DNA from: Basidiobolus meristosporus CBS 931.73
Taxonomy: Eukaryota; Basidiobolomycota; Basidiobolomycetes; Basidiobolales; Basidiobolaceae
Length of the DNA stretch: 64,000 nt
Assembly: GCA_002104905.1 (NCBI GenBank)
Contig: MCFE01000117.1
Location: 1-64,000 of the forward strand
Direction: 5' to 3'
Numbering within the stretch: the stretch's first letter is position 1; every line of letters starts with the position of its first letter. Positions 37,036 to 48,249 of this stretch are shown here, in pieces. The translations under genes were made by a program, and so were the position numbers. A model generated the notes under the pieces. The model had not been told where the DNA came from, did no database searches, and saw nothing but the letters and a program-made list of their open reading frames with translations.

Positions 37036-37758
37036 GAGAGGACTTTTCCAACAGAAAAGTGGTAGTTTCTTGTAGAACTAAGATTGGATTTTTGTGAGCT
37101 TTGCAGTCTCTTTACTGATGTAGTACCAATCAAAGTCAGAGTACTCAACAGTGCAAGTGATGCAGGGGAAGTCTTATAACCTTTAAACTTGTAATTGTAG
37201 TGTGGAGATTCTGGAAAGAGAGGCTCTCCTTTATTTTTCAGCTGGGGAAGTCATATATATGAAATTTCTGAAGGATCAAAGTTTTTGGGCAATTGCGCCA
37301 GCAATACACATGATACAAAGCTAAATTTTTGCAGTGGTGCAGATTGTATATAAGCACAGCATCTGTGAAAGTTTCACGCAATTTGATTGGCTGGTTTGAA
37401 AGCTACATGTTATCAAAGTCACCATAGTAATCCTAGCAATAGAAACCTAGTATATGTAATAATTGGACTCTTTTGGTCATAACTCCTTACATACTGCTTC
37501 AAATATGCTGCAATTTGAAACATGTGTTGCCTACTGCGTGTTCTGTATGACATAATATTCTTGGATGGATTGCTTGTCAGGGTCTGGAGTATTTGTCCTT
37601 CAAAGCTGTAAATTCTTGATCTTTCACCTGTGTGCTACAATAGCAAAAAGCAAAATAAACAAATGAGTGCAATATTGGTTTTAAGATATTGTAGTAATGG
37701 AATACTTTCCATTACCACAGAGCCCCATGGCTTTATGCCATTGTTCATTCACTTGTTC
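37036..37758. other. AT-rich, no gene
   Basis: No supported frame or motif. It may include the terminal part of element X, which lies to the right on the minus strand. Confidence 0.4.
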
Positions 37759-38162
37759 TCATATATCATGGTCTTCAGCGGGTGCCGCAAGGTCTACAAC
37801 CTTATATGCTAGTCTTTGAAATAAATCCTTGCAATATTCAAGTGCATTCTCTTGAGCATTGCTCTTGAAGAAGCGCTGGAACCTTTTGCTGTACCTGTTG
37901 TTGCCCCAAAACTCCACTGTAGGCTTTGCAATAGTCTTTTGAGTTCTTGATGTTGTTGCTTTGTCTGTCAGTGGGAATTCCTCACTGCCTATAACAGAGA
38001 ATGTAAATGCTGTGGTAGACAAATTGCCTTTCTCTGCAAACTCATCTACCTTGCTGTAGTGTAGCTCAGCTGCCTGCACTCTCAACTTTTGTGAAAACAG
38101 CTGTTTTCTTGTTGATATCTCTTCTTGGATATGATGGGATTCAGTGTGTTCTGGGCTTACAG

Positions 38163-39233
38163 TGTAGTGGGGTGACAGTGACACCCACTGGCAGATGTGC
38201 TCATTCCCATATTTTCTACTTCCCTATTTCTCTACTACGCTTATTTTAGTTTTATCCCATTTGTCTTACCTGATCAGTACTATCCCATAAGTTGTTTGAC
38301 TATCACACCTGCTCACCTTATTGCATAGCTTATGCCTGACTTTATGTAAGATTACTAGAAGCAAGTGGTTCTATATTGGGCAAGTACCCGCATCAGTACC
38401 CATGACACATGATCAACCTGTGTCACCATCCCTACCATTTCCATACCATATATGGTATCCCTATGTTACACAGGTTTCAAAGTACTGATTCCCAGTTGGT
38501 TGGATGTGCTGGGCCTCTTAGAACCTTCTGGCACCTACTTAGAATACTCTTAGCTCATTCTAATGTCATTAAGATTTCTACTGATGTCCATAACCTTCTG
38601 GAATACCATGATTAGTAATCACTTGGTCAGTAAGAAAAGTATATAAGAGAGGCTATCCCTTAACAATAAATCATCATCCCTTTTATCAATATACCGACTT
38701 GTTGATTAGTGTGATCACTGCTACCTGCTGCTACCTGAACTTCCAACCCCAGACTGCAGGACACACCCAGGAAACTGCGCTGACAGCCAACTGACCATGG
38801 AGGCACTACTTGTGTGGAATACTCAGAGTAGGTATCTTTTACTATATTTGATTCTTCCCCAAGTTTGTTCTTGTACAGGCAATGATACTTTTCTGTCTTT
38901 GTAACTATTGACCACAGCTGCATTCTTATCAAGTCCCTGCTGGTGGAGTTTACAGTTGTTTTGACTTTGGAAGCTTTAGTACATTGTCATCTCAAAGGAT
39001 GCTGAACCCAGCACATACTTTTGTTAAGACGCCAACTAAGTTGGGGATTGTAGCTCAATAGTTTTCCCTTGACAAGCTTGCGGCTTTATTCCCCATCACA
39101 TTAGATTAGAGGCAGTACCCAAGTATTCCTAGCAAGCTTTTGCCAGAGGTTATTGCACCTAGTGAACACCCCACACACAAAACACTTGAGAAGTGTTGGA
39201 CTTTTCTCTCCCTTGAACCTATACACCACCACA
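38163..39233 (+). mobile_element. Solo LTR copy A (1,071 bp) inside element X
   Basis: It begins TGTAGTGGGGTGACAGTGAC and ends CACCACCACA, thus TG...CA. It has the same 1,071-bp length as copy C at 44906-45976 and high similarity along its whole length. In + orientation it has a TATATAAG box near 38641 and AATAAA near 38664, as expected for an LTR promoter and polyadenylation signal. No internal retroelement coding is attached, so it is a solo LTR. The flanks (ACAG and ATGG) do not give a convincing target duplication. Confidence 0.85.
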
Positions 39234-39322
39234 ATGGCATTAATTGGCAAGAACTGTAGTTTTCTTTGTATGCTTCCCGGTCTCAGGCTTATGAAGAAAT
39301 TTTTTCCTTTACCTTTCCTTTA

Positions 39323-39735
39323 TGACTGCCAGATCTTTCACTGCTACTTTTTCTGAGTGCTTCTTGTAATGAGCAACGTTTTCTCCTTGATAACTTCTGC
39401 TCTGATGCATCTATTTTGGCCTGCTTGTCCCTAGCTGGCACTCTCCTGGCAACTTGACACTTCTTTACTGCTTGTTTTGAGCTCTCAGCTGTAGTTGTGA
39501 CATGCTCCTGAGAAAGCTTCTGGTTTTTATCACTGCCAGGCCCTTCACTGCTACTTTTACTGAGTGCTTCGCGAGCTGTACAACACCTTTTCCTTGATAA
39601 ATGTTGTGCTGGTGCATCCATATCTGCCTGCTTGCCCCTTATTGTCACTCTTCCAACTAACTGATGTCTCTTTGCTGCTTGTTTGGAGCTTTTAGTCCTG
39701 CTTGTAATGGGCTCTTGAGGAAGCTGCTGGGTTTG
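39323..39735 (-). repeat. Two tandem ~205-bp modules coding a protein repeat in element X
   Basis: Two adjacent blocks (about 39323-39530 and 39531-39735) align in register. Shared landmarks are CACTGCTACTTTT, GAGTGCTTC, TCCTTGATAA, GCATC and CTGCTTGTTT. They code the repeated module with LSRKRC and KSSSE. The same module pair occurs in the relative at 58150-58510, and a single decayed copy lies at 54495-54780. Confidence 0.7.
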
Positions 39736-40285
39736 GCCATGGATCCCTTGTTCTTCTGCCTTTGATAGTTCCTGCTATTCTTAAGATACTTTCTTAGCAT
39801 ACAAATGCTGGCCAAGAATCTGTTTGCCTGTTTGAATCCAGGATAATGCTCATGGAACAAGTTTGAGTTGCCTACTTGACTGAGAGCCTGAGGAGTCTCC
39901 ATTATTATCTTCAGTAGGCACACTGTCAACATGGACTTTTTGGATATAGCTCTGCTTGTTACACTGAATGTCAAAGCAGGCTGTTGTCCAACTGTTCATC
40001 TGCTGCCACTAGCAGTGGGGTTTGGTTGAGAACCAGGCAACTTAACTTCATTTTTTGGCAGCATATATATGGAAGTAAGTCAAACCAGAGGGGAAATAGT
40101 GTTACATATACATGGGTATGTGGTGCCACAGCTTTATTTTAATGCTTACCATGGCAGGTCATCATTAGATCTTACATTCATCTAGGTGCAATGTCTCAAA
40201 TACAAGACTGTTTTAAATTCACATGAGTATTGACCAAGAAGTGATATAATAGCATTACATTATTGAAGGTCAAGCTGTTTGCCCC

Positions 40286-42180
40286 ATGGACAAGACTACT
40301 TTAATTCAACACCATAAGAGAAGAGAAAAAAACCATGTGGCTATTGTAGCAAGCCTTGCAGCCATGAAGCACGCAGACAGCAAAGGAAGTATTGCAAGAA
40401 TCACTGCCAGTGTTTTGCCACACAAGTCATATTTGACTATTCATCAGTCACTACTTTTTCAACATTATCTTGCTGGCTAGTTGATACTCCTATATTGGCA
40501 CCTGGCTGTCTTTGTAACCTTGCACAAACTGAGTCAGGTAAACTTGTGACACCTTTAGGCTCACATCAGCCTTCTGAATATAGCATGCCAAGTGATAGCT
40601 CTGACAAAGAAGGCTCACTGATGTATTGTGAGCATATCCCCCCTGAAAGCAGTACCACACATGAGCCCAGTTAAATCCCAATATGCCATGAGACAGCAAC
40701 TGTTGAAACAAATGCCAAGGATACTTCATGGAGCCATTTGGGCCCAGTAATCCATCTACTGGTGGATGATGTAATGTTGTAGCTGGAGAAGTGGTGCGTG
40801 TCCACTAATATCAGTAATGGGGGCTTTGAGGATTCACTACTACTTCCTTCCAAAATCATTCCAGGATACAACTTACCATGTACATGGTTCAAGTGGATAA
40901 CCTTCATGTGGCTAGCAACATATGACCCAGAGACTGTTCTGATTCCAGCATGTGTCAACAGTAGCATGACATTCACATCCAAAAATGCTACCATTGCAAC
41001 ATGTCCAAATTGTCAGAATTCTACCACCATTGAGGGAAAACATTGTTCACACTCCAGATATATTCCAGTTATAGCCCATTTAAAGAAGCTCCTGGAGTCC
41101 AACAAATACTGCAAAGCTATAAAGTACCACACTGAGTATCAGTCAAGTGCAAACATATTCAATATATTTGATAGCAAACATTACAAGCAGCTAAGAAGCA
41201 AGGGCTACTTTCAATGTATGTATGACCATGCCTTTGCTTTACCACTTGATGGATTCTCATGGAACAAGTGTGCTACCAGCAAATCCTGCTGGCCACTGAT
41301 TCTCATTAACTTGAATCTGCCACCCATCTTATGGTATCAGAGCAAAAATATGATGGAAGTCTCACTGGTATCTAGGTCTAAATCACCATTCAACCTGGAT
41401 AGCTACCTGTATCCATTGCTGGATGAATTTTGTATGCATTCCAGCAGGACAACAATAAAAGGCCAACATGTCAAAGTGCATATTATTATCTGCATTGAAG
41501 ATACCCCAGCCATCTGCATGATAGCCAGCTTTTCTGGGCACAATGGAAAGTACTGCTGTTGAATGTCAAAGATCCAAGGGATTTACTCTATAACTCACAC
41601 ACATTAATATTACCCAAGCACCAACACTAAGAATATCATCTTCCCACAGAGAGAATGTACAGAAGTTAGAATGCAATTGCAGCAAAGTTGGCAAGCTATC
41701 AGCCATTGGCCAGAATATGGAATCAATTGGAAACCAGCAACACCTAAGATAAAGTGTATCTGTTGGAGCAAAAGCTTTCCACTAGGGGCAAAGCATTTGC
41801 TTGTCAACAATATCCCTTTACTGATGAATAAGTTGTATATGGGGCATTTCAAGCTAAATGAGCCCTTTGAGATGCTGGAGAAATTTGAACGAATTGGCAA
41901 GATATTACAGAGTATCTGCTACCCTAAGTATCCCTCAAGAACTCCAATCAATATTCATATGCATATTCAACTACACAAATGCAAAGACTGGATGAATTGA
42001 ATATGTATTAATTCAAGTGGCATTCTGAAGCCATTCCTAACAAGAGTACATTGGAAGCATTGGGAGTCATATGTGGACATTGTAGAAATATTTATCCAGA
42101 AGCAGATCACCAATGCCAACTTGACACATCTACAGCTGTTGTGCAAAGACTTTGTAACAGGACTTGAGTGGCTGTACTAC
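40286..42180 (+). mobile_element. Tnp2-type (CACTA-like) transposase remnant
   Basis: The longest intact piece is 40798-41562 (254 codons). It contains CPNCQNSTTIEGKHCSHSRY and YIPVIAHLKKLL, then NIFDSKHYKQLRSKGYF. The core follows: PLDGFSWNKCATSKSCWPLI, LNLPPILW, SFNLDSYLYPLLDEF-like (NLDSYLYPLLDEF), and DTPAICMIASFSGHNGKYCC. These blocks and their order match the transposase family Tnp2 of fungal EnSpm/CACTA-like elements. The frame stops at a TGA (41560-41562) inside the conserved GHNG-Cys region, after which MSKIQGIYS continues the expected sequence. Weaker coding follows to about 42000 (41671-42000). Upstream coding from about 40490 is interrupted by stops. The element is inactive. Orientation is opposite to the neighbouring element X ORF. 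Confidence 0.8.
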
Positions 42181-42991
42181 AAACATAAAGCCTAATGTGT
42201 AGATCTCTGCTGCTACTGCATCTATTCTCTACTCCATCTTGCTTAGTGTGTGGAGAATACTGGGCCTTGATTCACCTTTTGGGAGTTTCCTATGGAGCAG
42301 ATGTGTGGGGAGATAGGACAACAAGTCAAGTTGCAGGTACTAACATAACTCAATCTCATCAAGAATACTACCTTCAAGGCCATGATGGATGAGATGAGTT
42401 GGTACATGGAGGACAGCAAGGAAGAGTTAGAAAATACTGAGGACAGATGTGCACATGGAGACACCTATACCTATAGAATTAAGAAGCTAATCAGCCCCAA
42501 TGCATAGGTAGTCAGTTAGGTAATGCAAATTTGGGTTGGAAGCAACAAACAACTAATTTGAATTAGGAAAGCTCCACCAAAGTATTCTGGGTTTCTCTTG
42601 GTCACAAGCAAACTTCTACACCATTGAATATGGAGTTCACACAAACATGAGCCAGAGCACACCTATAAGGGGAACTAGAATCCAGTAGGGAGAAGGAATA
42701 TATTAGACTTGTTCCATTGTACAATGCCAGGGTGCACTGTGCAATCTGCAGTTGATGGGAACAATTTGGTGCAATATTTTAGCTACCAGTAGGCAGAATC
42801 CCTCTTGGACAATTTTGCACTAGGTGGGACAATATTGCATACTGTTGCAAAATCTGATTGAATGAGGTTGGCACAGATGATTGTGCCAACTTGTAGTATT
42901 TACATCATGAGCGCAATTGGATATCACCATTATGTTAGGTAAAATCCGGTATTTTGATATACTTCTTCAAGGTAAATGGAACCAAGTGTGC
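42181..42991. other. AT-rich; includes terminal segment shared with the element X relative
   Basis: The stretch at about 42560-42730 matches, in reverse complement, 57775-57910, directly in front of the intact-order element X relative (shared GGGTTTCTCTTGGTCACAAG and CCAGTAGGGAGAAGGAATAT). This probably marks one end of the transposon that carries X. No other gene is seen. Confidence 0.5.
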
Positions 42992-43994
42992 TGTAGTGGG
43001 GTCACAGTGACACCCACTGACAGATGTGCTCATTCCTACATTTTCTACTTCCCTATTTCTCTACTACACTTATTTTGGTTTTATCCCATTTGTCTTATTT
43101 GATCAGTACTATCCCATAAGCCGGCCAACTACCACACCACTTACCTCATTGCATAAGATATCCCTCACTTTATGTAAGATTACTAGCTGTAAGTGCTTTT
43201 CATATCAGGCAAGTACCTGTGCCAGTACCCATAATACTTGATCAACCCATGTCACCATCCCTATCATTTCTATACCATTTATGGTATCCCTACATTACAC
43301 AGGTCTCAGAGTACTGATTCCTGATCAGTTGGATGTGCTGTGCCTCTTAGAACCTTCTGGCAACTACTTAGAATACTCTCAGCTCATTCTAATGTCATTA
43401 AGATTTCTATTGATCTCTGGAACCTTCTGGAACACTGTGACTGGTAATCACTTAACCATTGAGAGAAGTATATAAGGGAGGCAATCTCTCAGCAATAAAT
43501 CATCATCCCTTTTATCAATATACCTACTTGTTGATTAGTGTGATCACTACTACCTGCTGCTACCTGCACCTCCAACCCCAGACCACAGGACACATCCAGG
43601 AAACCGTGCTGACAGCCAACTGACCTTGGAGGCACTACTTGTGAGGAATACTCAGAGTAGGTATCTTTTATTATATTTGATTCTTTCCCAAGTTTGTTCT
43701 TGTACAGGCAATGATACTTTTCTGTCTTTGTAACTATTGACCACAGCTGCATTCTTATCAGGTCCCTCCTGATGGAGTTTACAGTTGTGTTGACTTTGGA
43801 AGCTTTAGTACACTGTCATCTCAAAGGACACTGACCCCAGCACATACTTTTACTAAGACATGAGCTAAGTTGGGGATTGAAGCTCAATAGTTTTCCCTTG
43901 ACAAGCTTGTGGCTTTATTCCCCATTACATTAGATTAGAGACAGAACCCAAGTATTCCTAGCAAGCTTTTGCCAGAGATTATTGCACCCAGTGC
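42992..43994 (+). mobile_element. LTR copy B, 3'-truncated
   Basis: This is the same family as copies A and C, starting TGTAGTGGGGTCACAG. Similarity stops at about 43994, after the word GCACCCAGTG, so roughly the last 70 bp (with the CACCACCACA end) is missing. Orientation is the same as A and C. TATATAAG lies near 43470 and AATAAA near 43494. Confidence 0.85.
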
Positions 43995-44549
43995 AAAGTA
44001 TCCTGAAGCTGTCAGCCCCCAATTGGTTCTTTGACCAACACACAAGCTACCTGATTTGCCTTCAAATATACCAATTAGCTCATTGAGCAAGTAAATCCCT
44101 GAGCATAGTGATTGGACAAGGTGTCATAGCTAGCACATGTCCAATTGGGTAGGTGCAACACAGATTAAATGGCTGCACTGTTTTACAGATGATGTGTATA
44201 TATATACAGGGTATTTATTTATAGGGGTTCTGACTTAAATTTAATACAACCATTATATAACTTGTATCAAAAATTTAGTGATCACTGATTTGCAATGGCT
44301 CAATTAGGATTGCAAAAAAAATGCATTATTTGGATCATGACATATAATAGCAATTCAATGCAATCTCACCATCTTCTCCTAGGTTTTTTTCTCAGGGATT
44401 ACTATTGAAGAATTTAGTAGTCATTCACTTTGCACACCTAAATTACTTCCTTGTTGACTGTGATCTTAGCTACTTCAATATTTGTAGTCAGTGTTTTGCC
44501 TCCTAGTTGATGCATCTTGGCCATGCTTAATTGCTCTGGATGATGCTAC
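43995..44549. other. AT-rich, no gene
   Basis: Between the truncated LTR B and the left end of the Gypsy element. A TATATATACAGGG word and a poly-A run are present near 44196 and 44315. No coding is recognised. Confidence 0.4.
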
Positions 44550-44905
44550 TGTTACAAGTCTTGGTATAAGAGTTGTAGAGGAATAGGGAGTTTAGCTAGT
44601 ATTGTATTCACTAAAACTTGAACTGATTTTTATTGAGGTTCCAGCAGCTCCATATATACATTTTGCCAGATCAATTGCTGACTAATTGTATTTCCTAATG
44701 TAGGTTGTGGCTGATGACTCATTTGACTGCATTGTCATCACCCAATAAGATCTTACTTAATATATCTATTTCTGTCTGATAAGGATCTGCTGATTCATTT
44801 GCTGACTAATGCTACTGATTTCATAGATAATACTGATATACTGATAACCTAAACATATACTAATTGATTTGACTAAAAACTGATCTAACTTAGACATTCA
44901 AGCGG

Positions 44906-45976
44906 TGTAGTGGGGTGACAGTGACACCCACTGACAGATGTGCTCATTCCCTTATTTTCTACTTCCTTATATCTCTACTACACTTATTTTAGTTTTATCC
45001 CATTTGTCTTACCCAATCAGTACTATCCCATAAGCCGGTTGACTATCACACCTGCTTACCTTATTGCATAAGTTACCCCTCACTTTATGTAAGATTACTA
45101 GCTATTAGTACTTCTATATTAGGCAAGTACCCGCTCCAGTACCTGTGACACATGATCAACCCGTGTCACCATCCCTACCATTTCCATACCATATATGGTA
45201 TCCCCATGTTACACAGGTTTCAGAATACTGATTCCTGATTGGTTGGATGTGCTGTGCCTCTTAGAACCTTCCAGCACCTACTTAGAACATTCTTAGGTCA
45301 TTCTGATGTCATTAAGATTTCTATTGATATCCAGAAACTTCTGGAACACCATGATTAGTAATCACTTAGCCAGTGAGAAAAGTATATAAGGGAGACTATC
45401 CCTCTACAATAAATCATCATCCCTTTTATCAATATACCAACTTGTTGATTAGTGTGATCACTGCTACCTGCTGCTACCTGAACTTCCAACCCCAGACCAC
45501 AGGACACTCCCAGGAAACCGTGCTGACAGCCAACTGACCTTGGAGGCACTACTTGTGAGGAATACTCAGAGTAGGTATCTTTTATTATATTTGATTCTTT
45601 CCCAAGTTTGTTCTTGTACAGGCAAAGATACTTTTCTGTCTTTGTAACTATTGACCACAGATGCATTCTTATCAAGTCCCTGCTGGTGGAGTTTACAGTT
45701 GTTTTGACTTTGGAAGCTTTAGTACATTGTCATCTCAAAGGACGCTGTACCCAGCACATACTTTTGTTAAGATGCCAACTAAGTTGGGGATTGTAGCTCA
45801 ATAGTTTTCCCTTGACAAGCTTGTGGCTTTATTCCCCTTCACATTAAATTAGAGACAGAACCCAAGTACTCCTAGCAAGCTTTTGCCAGAGGTTATTGCA
45901 CCCAGTGAACACCCCACACACAAAATACTTGAGAAGTGTTGGACGTATCTCTCCCTTGGACCTATACACCACCACA
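44906..45976 (+). mobile_element. Solo LTR copy C (1,071 bp) inserted in the Gypsy 3' LTR
   Basis: Exactly the same length as copy A (1,071 bp), with TG...CA ends. It interrupts the 368-bp Gypsy LTR 16 bp from its outer start: 45977-45992 holds the displaced tip (GCAGCAGATCATAACA). Flanks GCGG (44902-44905) and GCAG (45977-45980) form a probable 4-bp target duplication with one mismatch. TATATAAG lies near 45384 and AATAAA near 45408. Confidence 0.88.
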
Positions 45977-46679
45977 GCAGCAGATCATAACATTCTCCCC
46001 TACTAAAGTTGAAAGGGTTCTCCTGAATCTCTTTTCTTGTAATACAATATCTTGATGGTTCAGTATTATCAGCAAGTCTTGCAAGCTTGAGTCTATCCCT
46101 ATGCACTAAGTCTTCCTGGATATTGCCTTGTTTGTCCACCAGTTGGTAAGTTGCAAATGGACATTCTCTGATGATCTTGAATGGTCCTGTCCATTGTGGC
46201 TCAAACTTCTTCCAAGTGTTGTTTCTTAGCAATACAAAGTTCCCAACTGTCAATGCTTCTGGTGCTATAGTCTTATCAAATCTCTGCTTCATCTTTTCTG
46301 CAGTTTTAGATACTTTGGTCTGTGCCTCTTGAAGTTGTTGTTCCAGTTGCTGGTGTCTACTTGGCTGACTAAGTTCATTTTCTAAGGTGTCTGTAAGCTT
46401 TGGTTGTGTGAGATCTCCTGGAATCCTTGGTTCACATCCATACACTAAGTAAAATGGTGATTGCTGGGTGGTGTTGTGTACTCTGACTCTGCATGCATAG
46501 AGTGCTTGGTCTATATACTCATCCCATCTACTGACAACTCCATTTGAATACTTGGTGAGCATTTTTCCAAATAATCCATTAAACCACTCAGTGACTCCAT
46601 TAGTTCTGGGGTGATATGCCAAGGTTTTCAAGTGTCTGATCTGCTGCATTTCCAGGTAAGCCTCTAATGTCTTTGCCAT
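45849..46679 (-). pseudogene. Gypsy copy 1 integrase C-part
   Basis: Continues integrase after the TAA stop: YHPRTNGVTEWFNGLFGKML, then a C-terminal domain with WKKFEPQWTGPFKIIR and VHRDRLKLA. The true ending would run into the 3' LTR. Here the frame enters the inserted LTR C at about 45976, so the last residues are foreign. Confidence 0.88.
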
Positions 46680-46700
46680 AAAGTTTGCTCCTCTATCAGA

Positions 46701-48152
46701 TTAGATCTCCACAGGGCATCCAAACATCATCAGGATCTCATGGTAAATGAAACTTGCAACTTCTTGTGCACTGGCTATTGGTACAGCTTTAGCAACTGGC
46801 CATTTAGTGGCAGGGTCAATTGCTACTAGGATCCAATGGTTGCATTTCCTGGTAGTTGGCAGTCTTCCAATAAAGTCAATTCCCCATCTCTCAAATGGTC
46901 TTACAGGCTCCAAAGGGAAGAGTTTGGCAATTCTTTGTGGCTGGCCTTGATTGATTTGGCAGTTTGGGCATGTTTTCACTAGCTTCTCAATATCTTGTTT
47001 CATTCTGGGCCACCATGCTCTGGCTCTCACAAGGCTATAGGTTCCTTCAATCCCAAGATGTCCATATCCATTGTGTAGCTTATGTATTAAATCCAGGCAA
47101 GAAACATAAGGGCAATAGGCAATAGGGCTTCCATCAACAATTTGGTAGAGTGTTTCATCCTGTACTACAAATTTGCTGGCTTCATCATGGATTATCTTCT
47201 TGATATCTTCATCCACCTCATTAGGAATGGCTTGGTCCTCCAAGTACTTTGGTAATAGGCTAGGCCAATCTGATTCATGCACCAAGTTGAGTTGTGCAAC
47301 TTGATCTGATCTTGATAAGGCATCAGCAACCGTGTTGTTTTTTCCAGGGCAGTAGACAATCTCCAGGTCAAATTGCTGAATGTATTCACTCCATCTTGTC
47401 ATTCTTCTAGAGAGTACCTTCTGAGTAAATATATACTTGAGGGAGGCTTGATCAGTCTTCACAATGCATTCAACTCCTTCAATATAGCATCTCCATGTCT
47501 TCAAACAGTGTATTATAGCAAGCATCTCCTTCTCATGGACCGGATAGTTTTGTTCTGCTGAGTTCAGTTTCTTGGATTCAAAGGCAACAGGGTAGCCCTT
47601 TCCCTTGTGTTCTTGGCTCAGCCCTCCACCAATTGCATAATCTGAAGCATCTGTGCACAGAGTGAACTCTTTTCTGAAGTCTGGTATTCTTAAGCTTGGC
47701 AGCTTAGCAAGTTCATTCTTGAGCATCTGGAAGGCAGTCTCACAAGCTATGTCCCACTTGTAGGTATTGTCTTTCTTGAGGATATCAGTTAAAGGGGCTG
47801 CAATACTTGCAAAAGACTTGACAAATCTCCAATAATAGGAAACCATTCCAAGGAATGATCTGAGTCCTGATATGCTATGGGGCTGCTTCAAATTCCTGAC
47901 AGCTTCAACCTTCTTAGGGTCTAAGGTCACTCCTGTGCTAGTCACTATGTGTCCCAGGTATTCAACGTGTTCCTTGAAGAATTCACACTTGGCTAGCTTG
48001 CCATATAGCTTGTTCTCTCTTAGTTTCTTCAAGAGCTTTTCAATGTGCACCATGTGATCCTTTTCTGTCTTGCTGTATATCAATATGTCATCCAGGTAGA
48101 TTATCACAAACTTGTCTAAGTACTCCTGAAAGACAGTCTGCATTAGAGTCAT
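46701..48152 (-). pseudogene. Gypsy copy 1 RT, RNase H and integrase N-part
   Basis: A 483-codon open frame. RT catalytic box YLDDILIYSKT, RNase H start TLCTDASDYAIGGGLSQ and its end KNNTVADALSRS are present. The integrase zinc domain has HLGIEGTYSLVR and CPNCQINQ, and the core begins WGIDFIGRLP. It ends at a TAA stop in a conserved place (after GCPVEI), where SDRGANF would follow. Confidence 0.92.
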
Positions 48153-48249
48153 GAATGTTGCAGGGCATTAGTGAGGCCAAAACTCATGACTAAGTACTCG
48201 TAATGTCCATATCTGGTCCTGAATGCTGTCTTAGGGATATCTTCTGGTT

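Larger units (their letters stand above)
37759..39974 (-). mobile_element. Element X, repeat-protein ORF, split by a 1,071-bp LTR
   Basis: Two minus-strand coding blocks (39974-39289 and 38162-37759, the latter open to 38184) are parts of one ORF. An uninterrupted relative on the + strand at 57943-58960 has the same blocks in the same order. The upstream block contains FKQANRF, a basic region SRNYQRQKNKG, and two copies of a ~68-residue module (KQA..DA..Q.LSRKRC, EAL.KSSSE, GSDK). The downstream block contains STRKQLFSQKLRVQ, EFPLTDKATTSRTQK and FFKSNAQENALEYCKDL. An LTR lies between them (38163-39233). I do not recognise the protein. A Tnp2-type transposase remnant lies just right on the opposite strand, so it may be the accessory ORF of that transposon. 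Confidence 0.6.

Noticed and set aside
38660-38932. 90-codon minus-strand frame repeated in LTR copies A, B and C
   Set aside because: It lies antisense across the LTR. Its repetition follows from LTR copying, so it is not evidence of coding.
37759-39974. Two separate host genes on either side of LTR A
   Set aside because: The uninterrupted + strand relative at 57943-58960 shows that they are one transposon ORF.
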